This document shows, piece after piece, positions 24,178 to 35,773 of a DNA stretch of 64,000 bases (the stretch's first letter is position 1; every line of letters starts with the position of its first letter). Source of the stretch: Crocodylus rhombifer (taxonomy: Eukaryota; Chordata; Crocodylia; Crocodylidae); NCBI GenBank assembly GCA_038503035.1, contig JAVSML010024722.1, positions 499,332 to 563,331 on the forward strand, given 5' to 3'. Made by a program: the position numbers and the translations under genes. Below the pieces are notes generated by a model that had not been told where the DNA came from, ran no database searches, and saw only the letters and a list, made by a program, of their open reading frames with translations.

Positions 24178-25468
24178 GGTGCTTATACACAAGACACTTA
24201 ACTTCATATTAGCATAGTTTACGGTAGAGTAAGCATGTGCATCTATATGTGCACATGCTTACTATGCAATAAACCTCCCTAATTCTGAGTAAATTTGCTA
24301 CCTACAAATGCAAGTAACAAATTTACTCGGGATTAGTAAAGGTGCAGTAGCACTCATGTAGTTGCCTGACTGGAAGCAAAATCTGCTCCTGGTCAGCCAT
24401 CTACTAGTCCCTGCGCAGGCTCCTATGTCTCCCTGCCCCAGAAGCAGGGAACTACAAGCCCCCTGCTCCAAGATCACAATCAGGAAGTTGGGGCTGGGAG
24501 ATCCTTATCTCTCAGAGCCAATTCCATGACTGTGAGGCTTGAGCTGAGAGACTCTTATCTCCCAGCCTGAGCTCTGTGGTGGCAGGGCTCCTCCCAGCCT
24601 GAGCCCTATGACCACAGAGTTCAGGCTGGGAAATAAGGATCTCCCAGCCCAAGCCCTGTGACCATGGAGAAGTAAAGATCTCCCAGCACAGCCCTGTGGT
24701 CATGGAGCTGGCACTAGAAGTTCACTGCTGGCAAGGGCTGAGTAGCCTGTTCCCTGTCCAGGTTTGAGAGTGTGGTGCTTGGGGAGAACAGGACAGGGAG
24801 CTTGTTCCCCACTCAGCTTTGCACTTCTGGAGCTGGGCAAAGAACAAGCCCCCAGTCTGTTCCCCACCTCATCCATGCTCACGAAGCTGAGCAGGGAACA
24901 AACTGCCCTGCCTCGTCCTGGTGGGAAGGGTGGGGGCTGGGACCTGTCCTAGTTAGGGACAGGTCCCATCCCCATGCCCCAACTGAGTGATTGATGCATG
25001 GGACTTGGAAAAAACTGCAGGGGTGGGGTAGGTCCTAGCCCCCCACCCCAATCTGCTGGTGTGGTATTTAGCAGCAAGCTAATTACTAGCTGCCCCAGTG
25101 ACGGATCAGGGCAGGACAGGGAGCTGGGACCTTCTCCTCCCCTGCAGCTCTTTCCAAGCCCCTTGCCTTGATTGGGGACCCAGGGCCAGGAGCTGCCTGC
25201 TGCTGGGGTAGGGTGACATTGTCCCTGCCTTAGCAGCAGGCAGCCCTCCAGTGCTCTCTGCCAGCCCAAGCCAGCCTAGGGGGAGGCTAGAGTTCACCCT
25301 GGTGGTGACAGGGGCCCATTTCAGGGCTGAAGGAAACTTGGTGTAAAGAGCAGAAAATCACTAATCCCCACATTTGTTAATGCCTGTCTGAAAGCACTTA
25401 CTCTAGAGTAGCCTACATCAGAGTAAATTTAGGCTGGATCAAATGCATGTGTAAATGCACCCGCTGTC
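24178..25468. mobile_element. 1.3-kb TIR element with GC-rich core
   Basis: The left end reads GGGTGCTTATACACAAG. The complement of the right end reads GGGTGCATTTACACATG. Near the left end there are two hairpins: arms 24228-24241 / 24250-24263 (14 of 14 matched) and 24287-24301 / 24314-24328 (14 of 15). The core (24.4-25.3 kb) is GC-rich. It contains a degenerate tandem repeat of about 50-60 bases built on 'gagatccttatctcccagcc'-like words at roughly 24490-24710. There is no transposase. It appears related to 33305-33900, 36000-36311 and 50573-50943. Confidence 0.5.
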
Positions 25469-26655
25469 TGTTTTTAACAGGTATGAAATAGAAGTCATTA
25501 AAAAAAATTAAAACATCGCTTTTAACAAAATACCAGCCCACTATCTTTTCATAGCAACATTTTACCATATGAAAGCAATCTCAGATTAAAGTGTTTTCTG
25601 GAGTTTATCATTTCTCTGTGTGTCTCATGGCAAAGTAAATGAGCACACTGAAAAATTTAGTCCTTACTGTAAACAAGTTTTTTGTGCATCTAGTGTATTT
25701 TGGATTTTATAAAGAAATGGTATGGATTGTCCAGGGAAATTCAGCTTCATTTAGCTTGGCATACAGCTCCTGAAACATGGTTTAGACAGATCTTTCTTAT
25801 TATTATTTTGAAATCCAAGTTCCTATGCCCAAATCAGTCTAAATTACCTTAAAATGATACCATCTACTCCCTAATTGATGATTACAGGTATAGGTTTCAT
25901 TGTAAAGTGGACATTTCAGATGTTCTATTTTCCCTCTTTTTTGGAGCACAGGATGCTGTGACAAGAATGATACACAAAATTACATATTTGACTCAGTGCC
26001 TAAAAGCCACCCTGGGATCCATAACCTTCCTTGAAGATTTAAGAAAGACCTTTAGTCCACTTCTGAGAAGGTTCTTAGCTCAGAAAGCTTTATCTCTCAA
26101 CTTTACTTCTTAGCAGCTGTTATGTTTTTTTGCTGTCGTTTGTTTGACAGGATCCAGTTATAGGTTCCGATGTCTGTTTAAAGAAACAAGGAGGTTGTTG
26201 GCTTTAAAATTCCCTTACTGCTTGTGTGTTCAACATTTTCCCAGGCTTTTCTGCATAGTTTGCCAAGCAAAGGGACTGACCTTTTGTAGCAAACACTTTT
26301 TCATTTCTAAATGCTCACTTTGATTTTTGTCCCATTTTATGCTCATTCCAAATTGTTTACAACCCACTAAAAATGACTGTGAATTATATGTTTGTGTAAT
26401 GAATTCCTTTTGTGGTTGAAGTGGAATGTTTACTTTGAACAATTAGTTATCTTTGGGTAGATTATAATGACCTGAAAAAAGAATGACTAAAATTATTATG
26501 GTACCTTAACTATTTCCTTTTGTTATCTTCTATGTTAGTCTAGCATGTTATTTACTGAGCTTCATTGCTCTAAGCTGCATTGATCAAATAATGTTAAGCA
26601 GGAGTAGTGACAACTTGCCTGTTAGTATGTCTGCTCAGATTTGTTGGGGATTCTA

Positions 26656-27060
26656 CTAGGTCAGGGAAGCTCAACCTTTGGCCCACAGGCCAGATCCGGC
26701 CCACGGAGCTTCCCCATGGATCCAGCAATTTGACAGAAGGGAGCGACAGCAGCATTAATTGCTGCTGCCTTGCTGCCAGCTTTCCAGTGGAAAGTCCTAT
26801 GGTGCTGATAACCCAACATGCAGCCAGATTCAATGTATGGAATTGGGGTGGCATGTGGCTGGATCCGGCACACAGCTGGGGGCCCTCGTTTGGAGACAGG
26901 CTGGAACACAGGGTTGGGTGGCACGCTCCTGAATCCAGTGCTCAGCCAGAGCTGGCACGTGGGGTTGGGCCAACACAGAGGATTGGGCCAAAGTGTGGGG
27001 TCACACCCATGGACCAACCCCCACGCTACTCATCTGCCCAGGAGGTTGGTCACCACTATA
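26656..27060. mobile_element. Probable hAT-type element, ends decayed
   Basis: It opens tcagggaagctcaacctttg and continues with gcccacaggccagatccggc. The same wording appears in the well-bounded element at 27878-28848 ('cacaggccagatctggccca'). The right edge is probably near ggttggtcaccac, whose complement resembles a diverged copy of the left end. A 234-codon open frame runs through and beyond this block (26607-27311) but encodes no recognisable protein. Confidence 0.45.
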
Positions 27061-27877
27061 TTGTATTATGGCTAGGGACACAGACAAGATTTTTCAAAAG
27101 ACTAAATATACATAACTTTATATACATACTTCCATTTTGGGGGCTCACTGAGAAAGTTACTTTTCAGAAAGTTCTGAGGAGCTGCCACGTGAAAATCAAG
27201 CTTCAGGGCATCAAATGTAACATCCCCCAAAGTGGAGGCACTAGCAGCTTTTTTCCCCTGTTTAAAACAGCATTCTGTTTGGGTGGAGTATCATTACATA
27301 AACACAACTGAAAAAATCCTTAATCTTACTATTTGCAGTGATTGAGGAAGAAAACTATTTGGTAAAGACAAAGATATTCCCTCTTATGAGTGAGAAACAA
27401 TGAAGATGAAAACAGCAGTTGAAACTGTACCTTCCCTCAGTGCTTTGATGTCCCTCTCAAAGCCTGTTGTATTGTTTTCATCCACTTTTAACTGACAGGC
27501 CTTCCAAGCAGACAAACCTGCTAAAATCTGCACTTCTTAAAAGAAATTCATATAAAATAGCTGATAGGCCCTTAGCTGCTACCGAAAGGGCAGCTGGGTT
27601 TCTGAGGATAAGATGCATAGGGGAGGTTTTAGTAAGCTAAGAGGGAAAGAATTTAGGAGGTGGCAAGCACTAAATATATCCAAAATATTTTTATTCATTT
27701 AGTAGGAACTATCTTTTACAGTAGAAGGATATATAATAGAAGACTTTACTCTTTTTTACGGATATATTAAATTAATGAGCCATACCATGTGCACAGTAAA
27801 TCAACCCATGTGTGCATTAATGGGCCACTGATGAGTCTTGGTTGAAGGCCTACTGTCACTGCATCTAAGATATATAC

Positions 27878-28848
27878 CAGGGGTTGGCGAAATGTAGTCC
27901 ACAGGCCAGATCTGGCCCACCAAGGGATTTTATCCAGCCCATGGAAGGTCTTTTAGCTCTACATGGCCCAGGGATGGGAGGCGGCTTGAGCTGTGGCACA
28001 TGTGCCTGGTCCTGCCACCCCCAGGCACACAACAGGGCTGAGGCAGTGTGGCAGCTGGCAGTAGTGGCTCCTTCCAGCTGCTGCCTCTAGTGTTGCCACC
28101 ACTGCTGGACCCAACTCTGCTGCCTGACATCCTGGCAAGCCCACCCCACAGCCACTGCCGGGGAGCACCAGATGGAGCAGGTGGGTGGGGTCTCCATGGA
28201 GATCAGCTTGGGACTTATGCTGGCAGGTCCCACTTGGCCAGGTGGGTGGGATAGGGCCTCAGGCAGCTGGGTGGGGAGCACCGTACAAGAGTGGGGCAGG
28301 TGGTCAGGATGGGGCTGGAGCCGGGTCCAGGATCTTCGGGTGAGGACGAGACAGGGCTGGGGCCAGGGGCAAAGTTACAAGCCACTGCCCACATGTCCCT
28401 GTGAAAGGCACTGGTTCCATAGACAGGGGTGTGCTGGGAGCAGATCGTAGCTCTGGCCCCATGCTATCATCACTCCATGATTCTAGCCCCAGCCCTGGTC
28501 CTGGTCCTGGTCCTGCCTGCCCATGCTGCTCCCAGACACAGCTCCCTGTCCACCTGCAGCTCCACCCCATGCACCCACCCGACTGCACCCTACCCCCGGG
28601 GGTCCTGAGCTGATTTCCATGGAGACCCAGAGGCCAGGGTCAGAATCACCAGGTGTGACAGTGTGAGGCCTAGCCCCAGGACAAAGCCACTTCGGGAGTT
28701 TTGGTGAGCTTTGGTGAGCAGGTAAGGGAAGAGTGCTGACCTGGCACAGCAGAGCAGTGCAGGGAAGAAGGGTGATGCTGACCTAACCTGTAACAGGTCA
28801 CCAAAATTCCCTAAGTGACCCTCCAGCCCAAATAATTGCCCACCCCTG
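27878..28848. mobile_element. Non-autonomous hAT-type element, about 970 bp
   Basis: It begins CAGGGGTTGGCGAAATG and ends ttgcccacccctg (complement CAGGGGTGGGCAA). The flanks are atatatac and atataaca, a decayed 8-bp duplication matching at about six positions. The interior is GC-rich, with a short tandem run of ggtcct near 28496-28516. No transposase is present. The terminus is of the type used by many vertebrate hAT elements. Confidence 0.7.
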
Positions 28849-31800
28849 ATATAACACGAAGAGCTTACAAAATGCACAACATTTTATGGCTTACTGATAT
28901 ATACAGTATTATGCTATATTAATAAAATTCTACCCAACGACTTACTGACCCATAGTGTATTGAGTTAAGGAATAATTTTTTTAAATCTTTGACTTCTGAG
29001 AAAGTTACTGATCCAGCTCCTGAGAAGAGCCAAGGAACACTAAAAGTAATTAAAGAAAAGATACTTGAAGCCATTTTTGTGCTTCTCTTCAACTACATCT
29101 GTCCTTGTTTCTTGGCTAGTTCCCAGCACAGTTAGAGCAGCTAAATCTGATAATGTAATGGCAACATTTTGACACCTAGTAACTAGATCTGGATTCTCCA
29201 ATGCCAGCTAAACCACTGTCTGTATGCAAAATTCCTCTAAGGTACTATCTGGGCCTTGAGCTACAACTGAGGAGCTACTTTGATTTTGTTTCTCTTGCAT
29301 ATCCTCACTGCTGCAAGCTTTTCTTCCCTATACACAGGACATTATCTACACGTAACATACAGTTCATTTTCTGTGAATTCCTTAATTGACTTTTGGTATT
29401 TTTTCCTCTATTAACAATTTTCCCCTAACATTTACCCCTTCTCCCAGATGTACAAATGCTTCGTTGCTTACTTTGATATAATTTTACATACCGTTTCCAG
29501 TTGCTTTAGAATTCAGTACCCTGAAGGTGCAGAGATCATGTTGCTCCACTAAATGATCTGAGCTCCCAGTTCTGCTAATTTTGTACTGTTCATTCTTTCC
29601 CACTTTGGGATAATCTATTATACTTGAATCCAGGCACGCACTAAAAGCTAATACTTCCATGAAGAATGTGCAATTTGTACTGTTTAACTTGTGACAAGAT
29701 TCCTGAAGTCTTTTATGATTCTATCTTGTTCCAAGGAGATTTCTGCTCCCTACTTTTATAAGCACTGAGTAAAAAAAATGGAAACAAAACAAATGGATAA
29801 AAAAAAAATTACATGCTGAAAAATATATCCCACAGTTCAGCAGATAAACCCTTTTTTTCCAGGGAATATTTGTGAACCAAAGAAAAATGTTTCTGAGGGC
29901 ATTGAACTATGTTTACTTTAAAGTGGCCATCAACCATAAATTTAAATGTACAGTTGAATACAATATAAACCTAACCAAGTTCAGAGAAAATCCATTGCAA
30001 GTTTTGATTTAAAATGCTGTTTTTGACTTTTGAGTAGAAATTAAGAGCAGTTGAATTTAGTACAAGTACATTGGCAAGGTTTCCTCAACCAGTTCTGTCT
30101 TTAGACTCATGCAATCCCACTATAGCCACCTTTCTTAGAGCAAGAGCCAGTTAATAGTGTTGTGCAAGGTCCAACTTAGAATTGGCTCTGGAGAGTTTTC
30201 ACTCTGGGGCCTCTGTGTCTGCTAGAAAGCCACATTCAGAGTTAGAATGAAACCAAGAAGTGTCAACAGGAAACATCACGGAAGAGCATAAAAGACAAAT
30301 TACAGAAAAGAGGGAAACGACAGAATAGAGGGTAGTAAAAAAAAGAAAAATATATTTTAGATTTGAAAATGCATAGAATGTATGCCAGTGAAAAAAATTA
30401 AACATGAACACTACTGGAAACAAGACAGGCTTTTGAACAAGTTCCATCTTTGTTATAGTTACCTGATACCTGCTTCATCGATTAATGTGTTCCAGAAAAA
30501 TGTATCCCCTGCTATGAAAGAAAAAAAAAGATTTGTGCCGTAAGCCTTGTCAGTAACACCAAGCAGACAATGTGTGCAACATAGTAACATGTGGGATGCC
30601 AGGGCCAAATTCATACCTGGTGAAATGTTATTGCTGTCTTTGGAATTGAAACAGGAATAGATTTGGTCCTTTACTCTCCCCCATCCTGCCCCGCCCCCCA
30701 CCCCTCTAAGCATTGTAAAGTGGATCTATTAGCAAGCATTTATAGAAGGTTTATCTTCTGAGTTATTTACCAAAAAGACAGCTTTTTGGTAAATAATGTT
30801 GTTGATTAAAAAATAAAATTGGCCATAAAAAGTCTTCTAAAAACTAAAATGATTTAGTTTGAGCACATACAATGTAAATTATTAATGAAATTGATCATAT
30901 TTACATGTTAGAACCAGGAGTATAAAGAAAATAAAATACATGTAATGACTACTTCCCAAGCTTATCTTATGCCAATGCAGAAAGAAGGTCCTGACATATC
31001 ACCTAATTAGAATCAGATGCAGGGACTTTGAGAACATCCACATTCCAGCCATAACAGCATAAAAAGAATTACAATTTTGTGTCTTCACAGTCAACAGTCT
31101 CCCAACTGTAAGACATGGTCTATCGGTGGCAGTATAATTTATGCCACCATAGTTATGGGCCTGTCAGTGTTTCTATTGCAATTCTCTATATTCTAAACTT
31201 ACTAGGACAGCCATTAAATACACACTTTGAGCTAACAATTGGCAGCATCATTCTTAGCTTGGAAGGAAATGTTTACAAAATGAAAAAAAAAATCCATGAA
31301 GTTGCTTGGCTGGGGGGGAAGAGTTAGTGGTTTCAAGTTCTTTTTGTGTCCCTGTTCCTCAAAATTGGTTTATAATTTTTAAATAAAATGATGTAGACAG
31401 TGATTCCAGCAATTACTCTTTAAGTAGACAAATAGTTTTCTTCTATTTTGGGAAAATAAATATTACAGTACCTAGGATAATATTTTAAAAGAAGCGTTAC
31501 TGCAATTGAAGGTAATTTTTTTAAAGTTTTACTGTGTATATACAGCACTGTTTCCTTTTTGCTGCTTACAGTTTGAGAGAGAAAATAATTTTATTTCTGC
31601 AATTATTTGCTAGAGCTGTTTATGTTTATATATATTTATGTTTATCTATTATGTTTTATCATATTATTTATATTTAATATATGTCACCCAAATGACAGAA
31701 ACTTCACCCACAGATAACTCTAGAGGCAAAGGGGAAGCCAAATTAGGGACGGGTTAAAATTAGGCCTTTGAGCTGGCTTTCATGTCCTTCTATAAAGGAC

Positions 31801-31958
31801 TTGTATAACTCGGTTTAAATTATGAAATCATTATATTGCTTAGAGCTAATAATCTGGTAAGTAAGAAGGTCACATATTGGTTATGGCAAACTGCCAAATT
31901 AGCATGTCTTTTTAAAGACTCCCAAATGATACATATCCTTTAATAGATTTCTTAAACT

Positions 31959-33085
31959 CAGTGATTCTACAGCAGGGTGCCACAACAAACCTGAGGTACC
32001 TTGAGATCCATTCAAGAGTATCATGGTGTGCCATGCAATGTTAGCACTGTTAGGTATACAAACCCAGTGCTTTCAAATAGGAATCCATGGTGTTAAAAAT
32101 ATTCGTCTGTGTTGTGAGCTTTCTGAGGTTTTTGCAACAGAAAATTTGCTCTATTATTTTTTGCAGACAAAAAAACAAACAAAAATTAAGAGCTGGTATT
32201 GGGGATGTGTGAAATGGGCTGTATTCAATTTGGATTCAGATTTGGCCAAAATTAGGGAGAGTGATTCAATTCGTTGATTCAGATCACTGACTCTGATTCA
32301 ATTTGGCCAGATCTGAAGATTCAATGTTGATTTGAAGAATCAGGGATTCGGCCATAAACACAGCTTTAAATGTTTTTTCTACATACCTCAAGGTACCAGG
32401 TGCAGCTCGTGAATGCTGCAATGCTGGAGTAGATGGAGCATCCCACAGAAGCTCAGGGGGGCCCCCTGTGTGCTCGGTGGTGAACTTAGAAGTGGACTGG
32501 AAGTACTTCTGGTCCACTTCTGGATCTGCCAGGGAGCACACAGGGCCCCCCACCCCACGCCTCCCCAGCTCAGTGATCAGCCATGGAAGGACCCCAGGTG
32601 CTCTCCCAGACTCAGGAGGCACTAGTCACCAAGCCAGGGGAGTGGGGGACGGGGAGCAGAATGCTCCCCCAGGGGACCTGGAAGCAGACCGGAAGGGCTT
32701 CTGGTCCACTTGCGGGTCTGCAGCCGAGCACGCTGGGGACCTCCCTTCACTTCTGTGGGACGCTCCATGTGCCCCAGTATCTCAGCATTCACAAGCCGCC
32801 TGCTACCTAGAGGTATGTAGAAAAAATATTTAAAGCTGTCTATGTCTGAATCGCTGAATCTTTCTGAATCTCTCCAATTGATTTGGAGGGTTCCAGTTCA
32901 ATTCAGAGAGATTAAAGGGTCTCTTGATTTGATTCAGATTCAGAGATTCAGCCATTGAATCTGGCCAAATCTCTGCCGAATTGAATCAGAGACCGAAACT
33001 TCTCACAGCCCTAGCTGACATTTTCTGAGGGGTACTTTGAGTCTAACAAGAGAGAACTTGAGTGTAGAACGATTGAGAAGCAGTG
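31959..33085. mobile_element. hAT-type element (family A), split by a foldback insertion
   Basis: Left part 31959-32195 and right part 33013-33085 together match the element at 4053-4363: 'gccatgcaatgttagcactgttaggtatacaaa', 'aattaagagctg', 'ctgacattttctgaggggt', 'gattgagaagcagtg'. The ends resemble CAGTGATTCT / CACTGCTTCTCAATC. An 817-bp foldback element interrupts it. Flanking octamers (cttaaact and cttcagtt) are only weakly similar, consistent with age. Confidence 0.65.
32196..33012. mobile_element. Foldback (long inverted repeat) element
   Basis: Nearly the whole 817 bp is one imperfect inverted repeat with arms of roughly 390-410 bp. Examples of paired wording are tttttctacatacctcaagg against ctagaggtatgtagaaaaa, and gaatgctgcaatgctggag against the complement of cagtatctcagcattcac. 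The outer ends are ggggatgtgtgaa and cacagccctag. It is flanked by AGCTG at 32191-32195 and 33013-33017, where the uninterrupted sister element (4053-4363) has a single agagctgacatt. That supports a 5-bp target duplication. Open frames on both strands are arm shadows, not genes. Confidence 0.7.
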
Positions 33086-33304
33086 CTTCAGTTTAAGCAT
33101 TATTCTTACACACTGTTGGTCCAAAAAAAGGTTTTAAAGAATCTGTAATATAATTATATGGTGAAACAAATGCTATTTGATTTTAGGCACAGAACTTCAT
33201 TGACTTGAGTGGAGCTGTGTGCATACACACAGGAGAAAAGTATGACCTTATTTTTTTTAATAACATATCATAAATGTACTTTTAGACTCTGACCTGATCT
33301 ATTC

Positions 33305-33900
33305 AGGGACCCATCTACATGTTACACATTTAATCATGCCTTCAGTGGTCACCTGGCTACAAATTCAATCAATTAATGGCAAGATAGAGTAATAAGCTAA
33401 AATTTGTGTAATAACTTTGTAGCTGCTTCCCTACCATTCCATTAATATGACTAGGGGCCCCCATGGCTGGAATCCCATCAATGGATTGGAGCTCCCAGCT
33501 GTGGGAGGGTCATTTGCACCCTTGAGCCTGGCAGCTCCTAGCTCACAGGACTCCCAGCCATGATGAGCCTCATGCACCCTTGCAGCCAGGAGGCTGTAGC
33601 TGTCGTGATCTCTCAGCCATGGGTAGGCTGCCCTGCAGCTGAGAGATAGCGTTAGTTGCAGTATCCCTGCTGTGGGGACCTCTGTGGTGCCCCTGCAGTT
33701 GGGAGCCCAAGTCAACTGATGGGACTCCCAGCTGCAAGCGTGTATGGTGCACCCCTGTGGCTGAGAGTCCTGTCAGCTGGCCCAGGCTCCCAGCCAGGGG
33801 ATCTTACTTCTTGCATGTGTGGCATGGCAAGAGGCATGCTTGTGTGGATCACATATTAGATCCCATTGTGATTTTAATGGCATATGTACAGGAACCCTCA
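33305..33900. mobile_element. TIR element with GC-rich degenerate tandem core
   Basis: The left end is caggga cccatctacatgtt then acacatttaatcatg. The complement of the right end is gagggttcctgtacatatgc then cattaaaatcac. These form an imperfect terminal inverted repeat. The core at 33440-33830 consists of diverged repeats of 'gggactcccagctg...gcacccctgcagc'. The layout matches 24178-25468. It is non-coding. Confidence 0.45.
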
Positions 33901-33960
33901 GAAAAAGGTAGTTAGCTGTGTTAGTCTGAAGTCAGGCAGAAGGCAGTCTAGAGATGCACC

Positions 33961-34269
33961 ATAGGCACCTGCTACATATTACATACATTATGCAATTAAC
34001 TGATTAATCATGCAATAAATTTAGACCAGCCAGACTTGCAAAGTAAGACCCATCATAAAAGCAAAGTAATTCACACAATTAATTGGTTAATCCCACAAGA
34101 AATTTAGACCAGCAATATATGCAAAGTAATTATCACATGGTAAGAATGACTATCCAGCTATAGAAAGAGCCAACCAGCTATAAAGTTAGTGCTTGATGTT
34201 AACTGTATAGCTGGTTTCTATCCAGCTGTAATAATCTGAACATGTTGCAGGGCTTTTCTAGCCTAATTC
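33961..34269. mobile_element. 309-bp insertion with 83-bp internal duplication
   Basis: It lies between agagatgcacc (33950-33960) and agagatgtacc (34270-34280), an 11-base direct repeat with one difference that looks like a target duplication. Inside, segments at about 33993-34046 and 34076-34129 are diverged direct copies with period 83, sharing taatc, aatttagaccag and gcaaagtaa. No terminal inverted repeat or coding sequence was seen; type unknown. Confidence 0.45.
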
Positions 34270-34280
34270 AGAGATGTACC

Positions 34281-34320
34281 GCATAAACTTTCATAAGCGG
34301 TAGCTTACTTCATTAGATGC
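34281..34320 (-). ncRNA. Decayed hammerhead-ribozyme-like motif
   Basis: On the minus strand: stem I gcat, core ctaatga, stem II gtaagc-tacc-gcttat (one G-U pair), gaaa, then a segment ending atgc that pairs with stem I. This is the order of a minimal type I hammerhead, as known in Penelope-like elements. The core guanine of CUGAUGA is A here, so self-cleavage is unlikely. The fold is read by eye. Confidence 0.45.
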
Positions 34321-35773
34321 TGTGAAGGTACTGTAGGAAGCAGAGTTTCGAAGTAGAAAACAGTGCTTAGAAGAAAGGTAGGGAAGTGGGAGGAAAAAGC
34401 AGGGGGGACTGCAGAGAGAAGCAACAAGAATAGGAGAGAGAAAAAAGCATTGAAGGACACATTGAGGGACATAGGCATTATGAAAGCTAATCCAGGTAGT
34501 AGGAAAAGAATCTGTTTAGATTGTGCTGAATATAATCCCCAATTTCTTGTTCCATAGTTTTGCATTCAAGTTTTTTTTAAGTTTTGACATCTAAGAACAG
34601 CTTCTCAGAAGTCCGCACTGGGATGTCTAAGCAGGTTGTGCCACAGATGGGATCTCCTGGTGTCAACCCTCCCTGCAAATTAGCAGTGTAGGGAACACCT
34701 GCATGTGTGGTGCTACAGACAGATCTGTGGTGCCACATACCATGCATCCAAGCTCATCTGGACATGCCCATTATGCATTTCCTCCTCATGCCTTGGAAGA
34801 CTTCTTTCATTGTCTAATAGATTTTACCATTAGAAAATATTTCCTATTTTCATCCTACATTTTCAATTGGCTATTCCATAATTTCATTCCATACATCAGA
34901 CCCAAAGCAGCAAAGCAGTTAAGCAAATGCTGAACTTTAAAGATCTAAGTCCCACTGAGGTCAATAAAAGTGTGTTCTTAAAGTTAAGCAAATGCTTAAG
35001 TGTTCTGTTGAATCAAGGCCTTGTAATGCCCTAAATTTGGATCAAAAATTGAGTATCCATTGTTCCTTTCAGGGTAAAAGGCACACATCTCAGCTATCCA
35101 GAACTTAAGCCATATGTAGATCTACTAGTGAAATGAAAATTTTCTCTCACAACCACCAAAAACCAAAAGAGCACAGTGTTGGGATTCACCACTCACAGAG
35201 ATTACAAAAGGGATGGCTCAACACTATGCTTCTGGGAAAAATTTAGGTCTATATTTTCAAGGCATGCATTTTGATTTCGGTAACTCGCAAGTGACGTAGT
35301 CCCAGATGGCACACCTTTTTAAACACAGTTGTTGCAAATTGAGAGTAATCATGCACTACCACTTACTGCACAGTGGTGTTTGAGATATCACAACTTGCCC
35401 TTTATTTATCATTAGCAACACCGTATTTACTTACAGACAAGATAAAGTTTTTTCCCTCCAATTGGCACAGGGGGAAAAGCCCCTTGTCTTATAATTGCAT
35501 ACAAGGAAATCTCATTAAATACATTGTCTGTTATTAAATTGCTGTGAAATGCAGAATGTGCTCATCAATGGAAACCAACTATGAAGTTGATTAAATGAAG
35601 CCAACACAGAGCAGAACTATAAAACACATGGTCCATATTGGGCAAACATGCTGATGGGAACCTTTTTTTTTTTATTACAAAACATTTAAGAGAAACTACA
35701 TTAGCACAAAACTTGACAACCTTCCCTACAATAATACCTTGTTCTTATTATACCCCTTTCTACCATTAACACA

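Larger units (their letters stand above)
33908..34325 (-). mobile_element. Penelope-like element 3' remnant, interrupted
   Basis: The + strand begins gtagttagctgtgttagtct then gaagtcaggcag. It ends with cataagcggtagcttacttc then attagatgc. Read on the minus strand this is a hammerhead-like hairpin followed by a tail ending 'cagactaacacagctaac', a 3' end I associate with reptile Penelope-like elements. A 309-bp insertion (33961-34269) separates the two halves. No coding sequence remains. Family assignment is inferred from these end motifs. Confidence 0.5.

Noticed and set aside
26607..27311. 234-codon open frame on the + strand.
   Set aside because: It overlaps a hAT-like repeat, has no recognisable domain, and its residues follow the repeat's composition.
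32284..32833. Open frames on both strands at 32284-32833.
   Set aside because: They lie in the arms of the foldback element; similar peptides on opposite strands arise from the inverted repeat.
33440..33830. Regularly spaced repeats that might suggest an array.
   Set aside because: The units are diverged, unequal and lie inside a TIR element; nothing like CRISPR repeats, and the genome is vertebrate.
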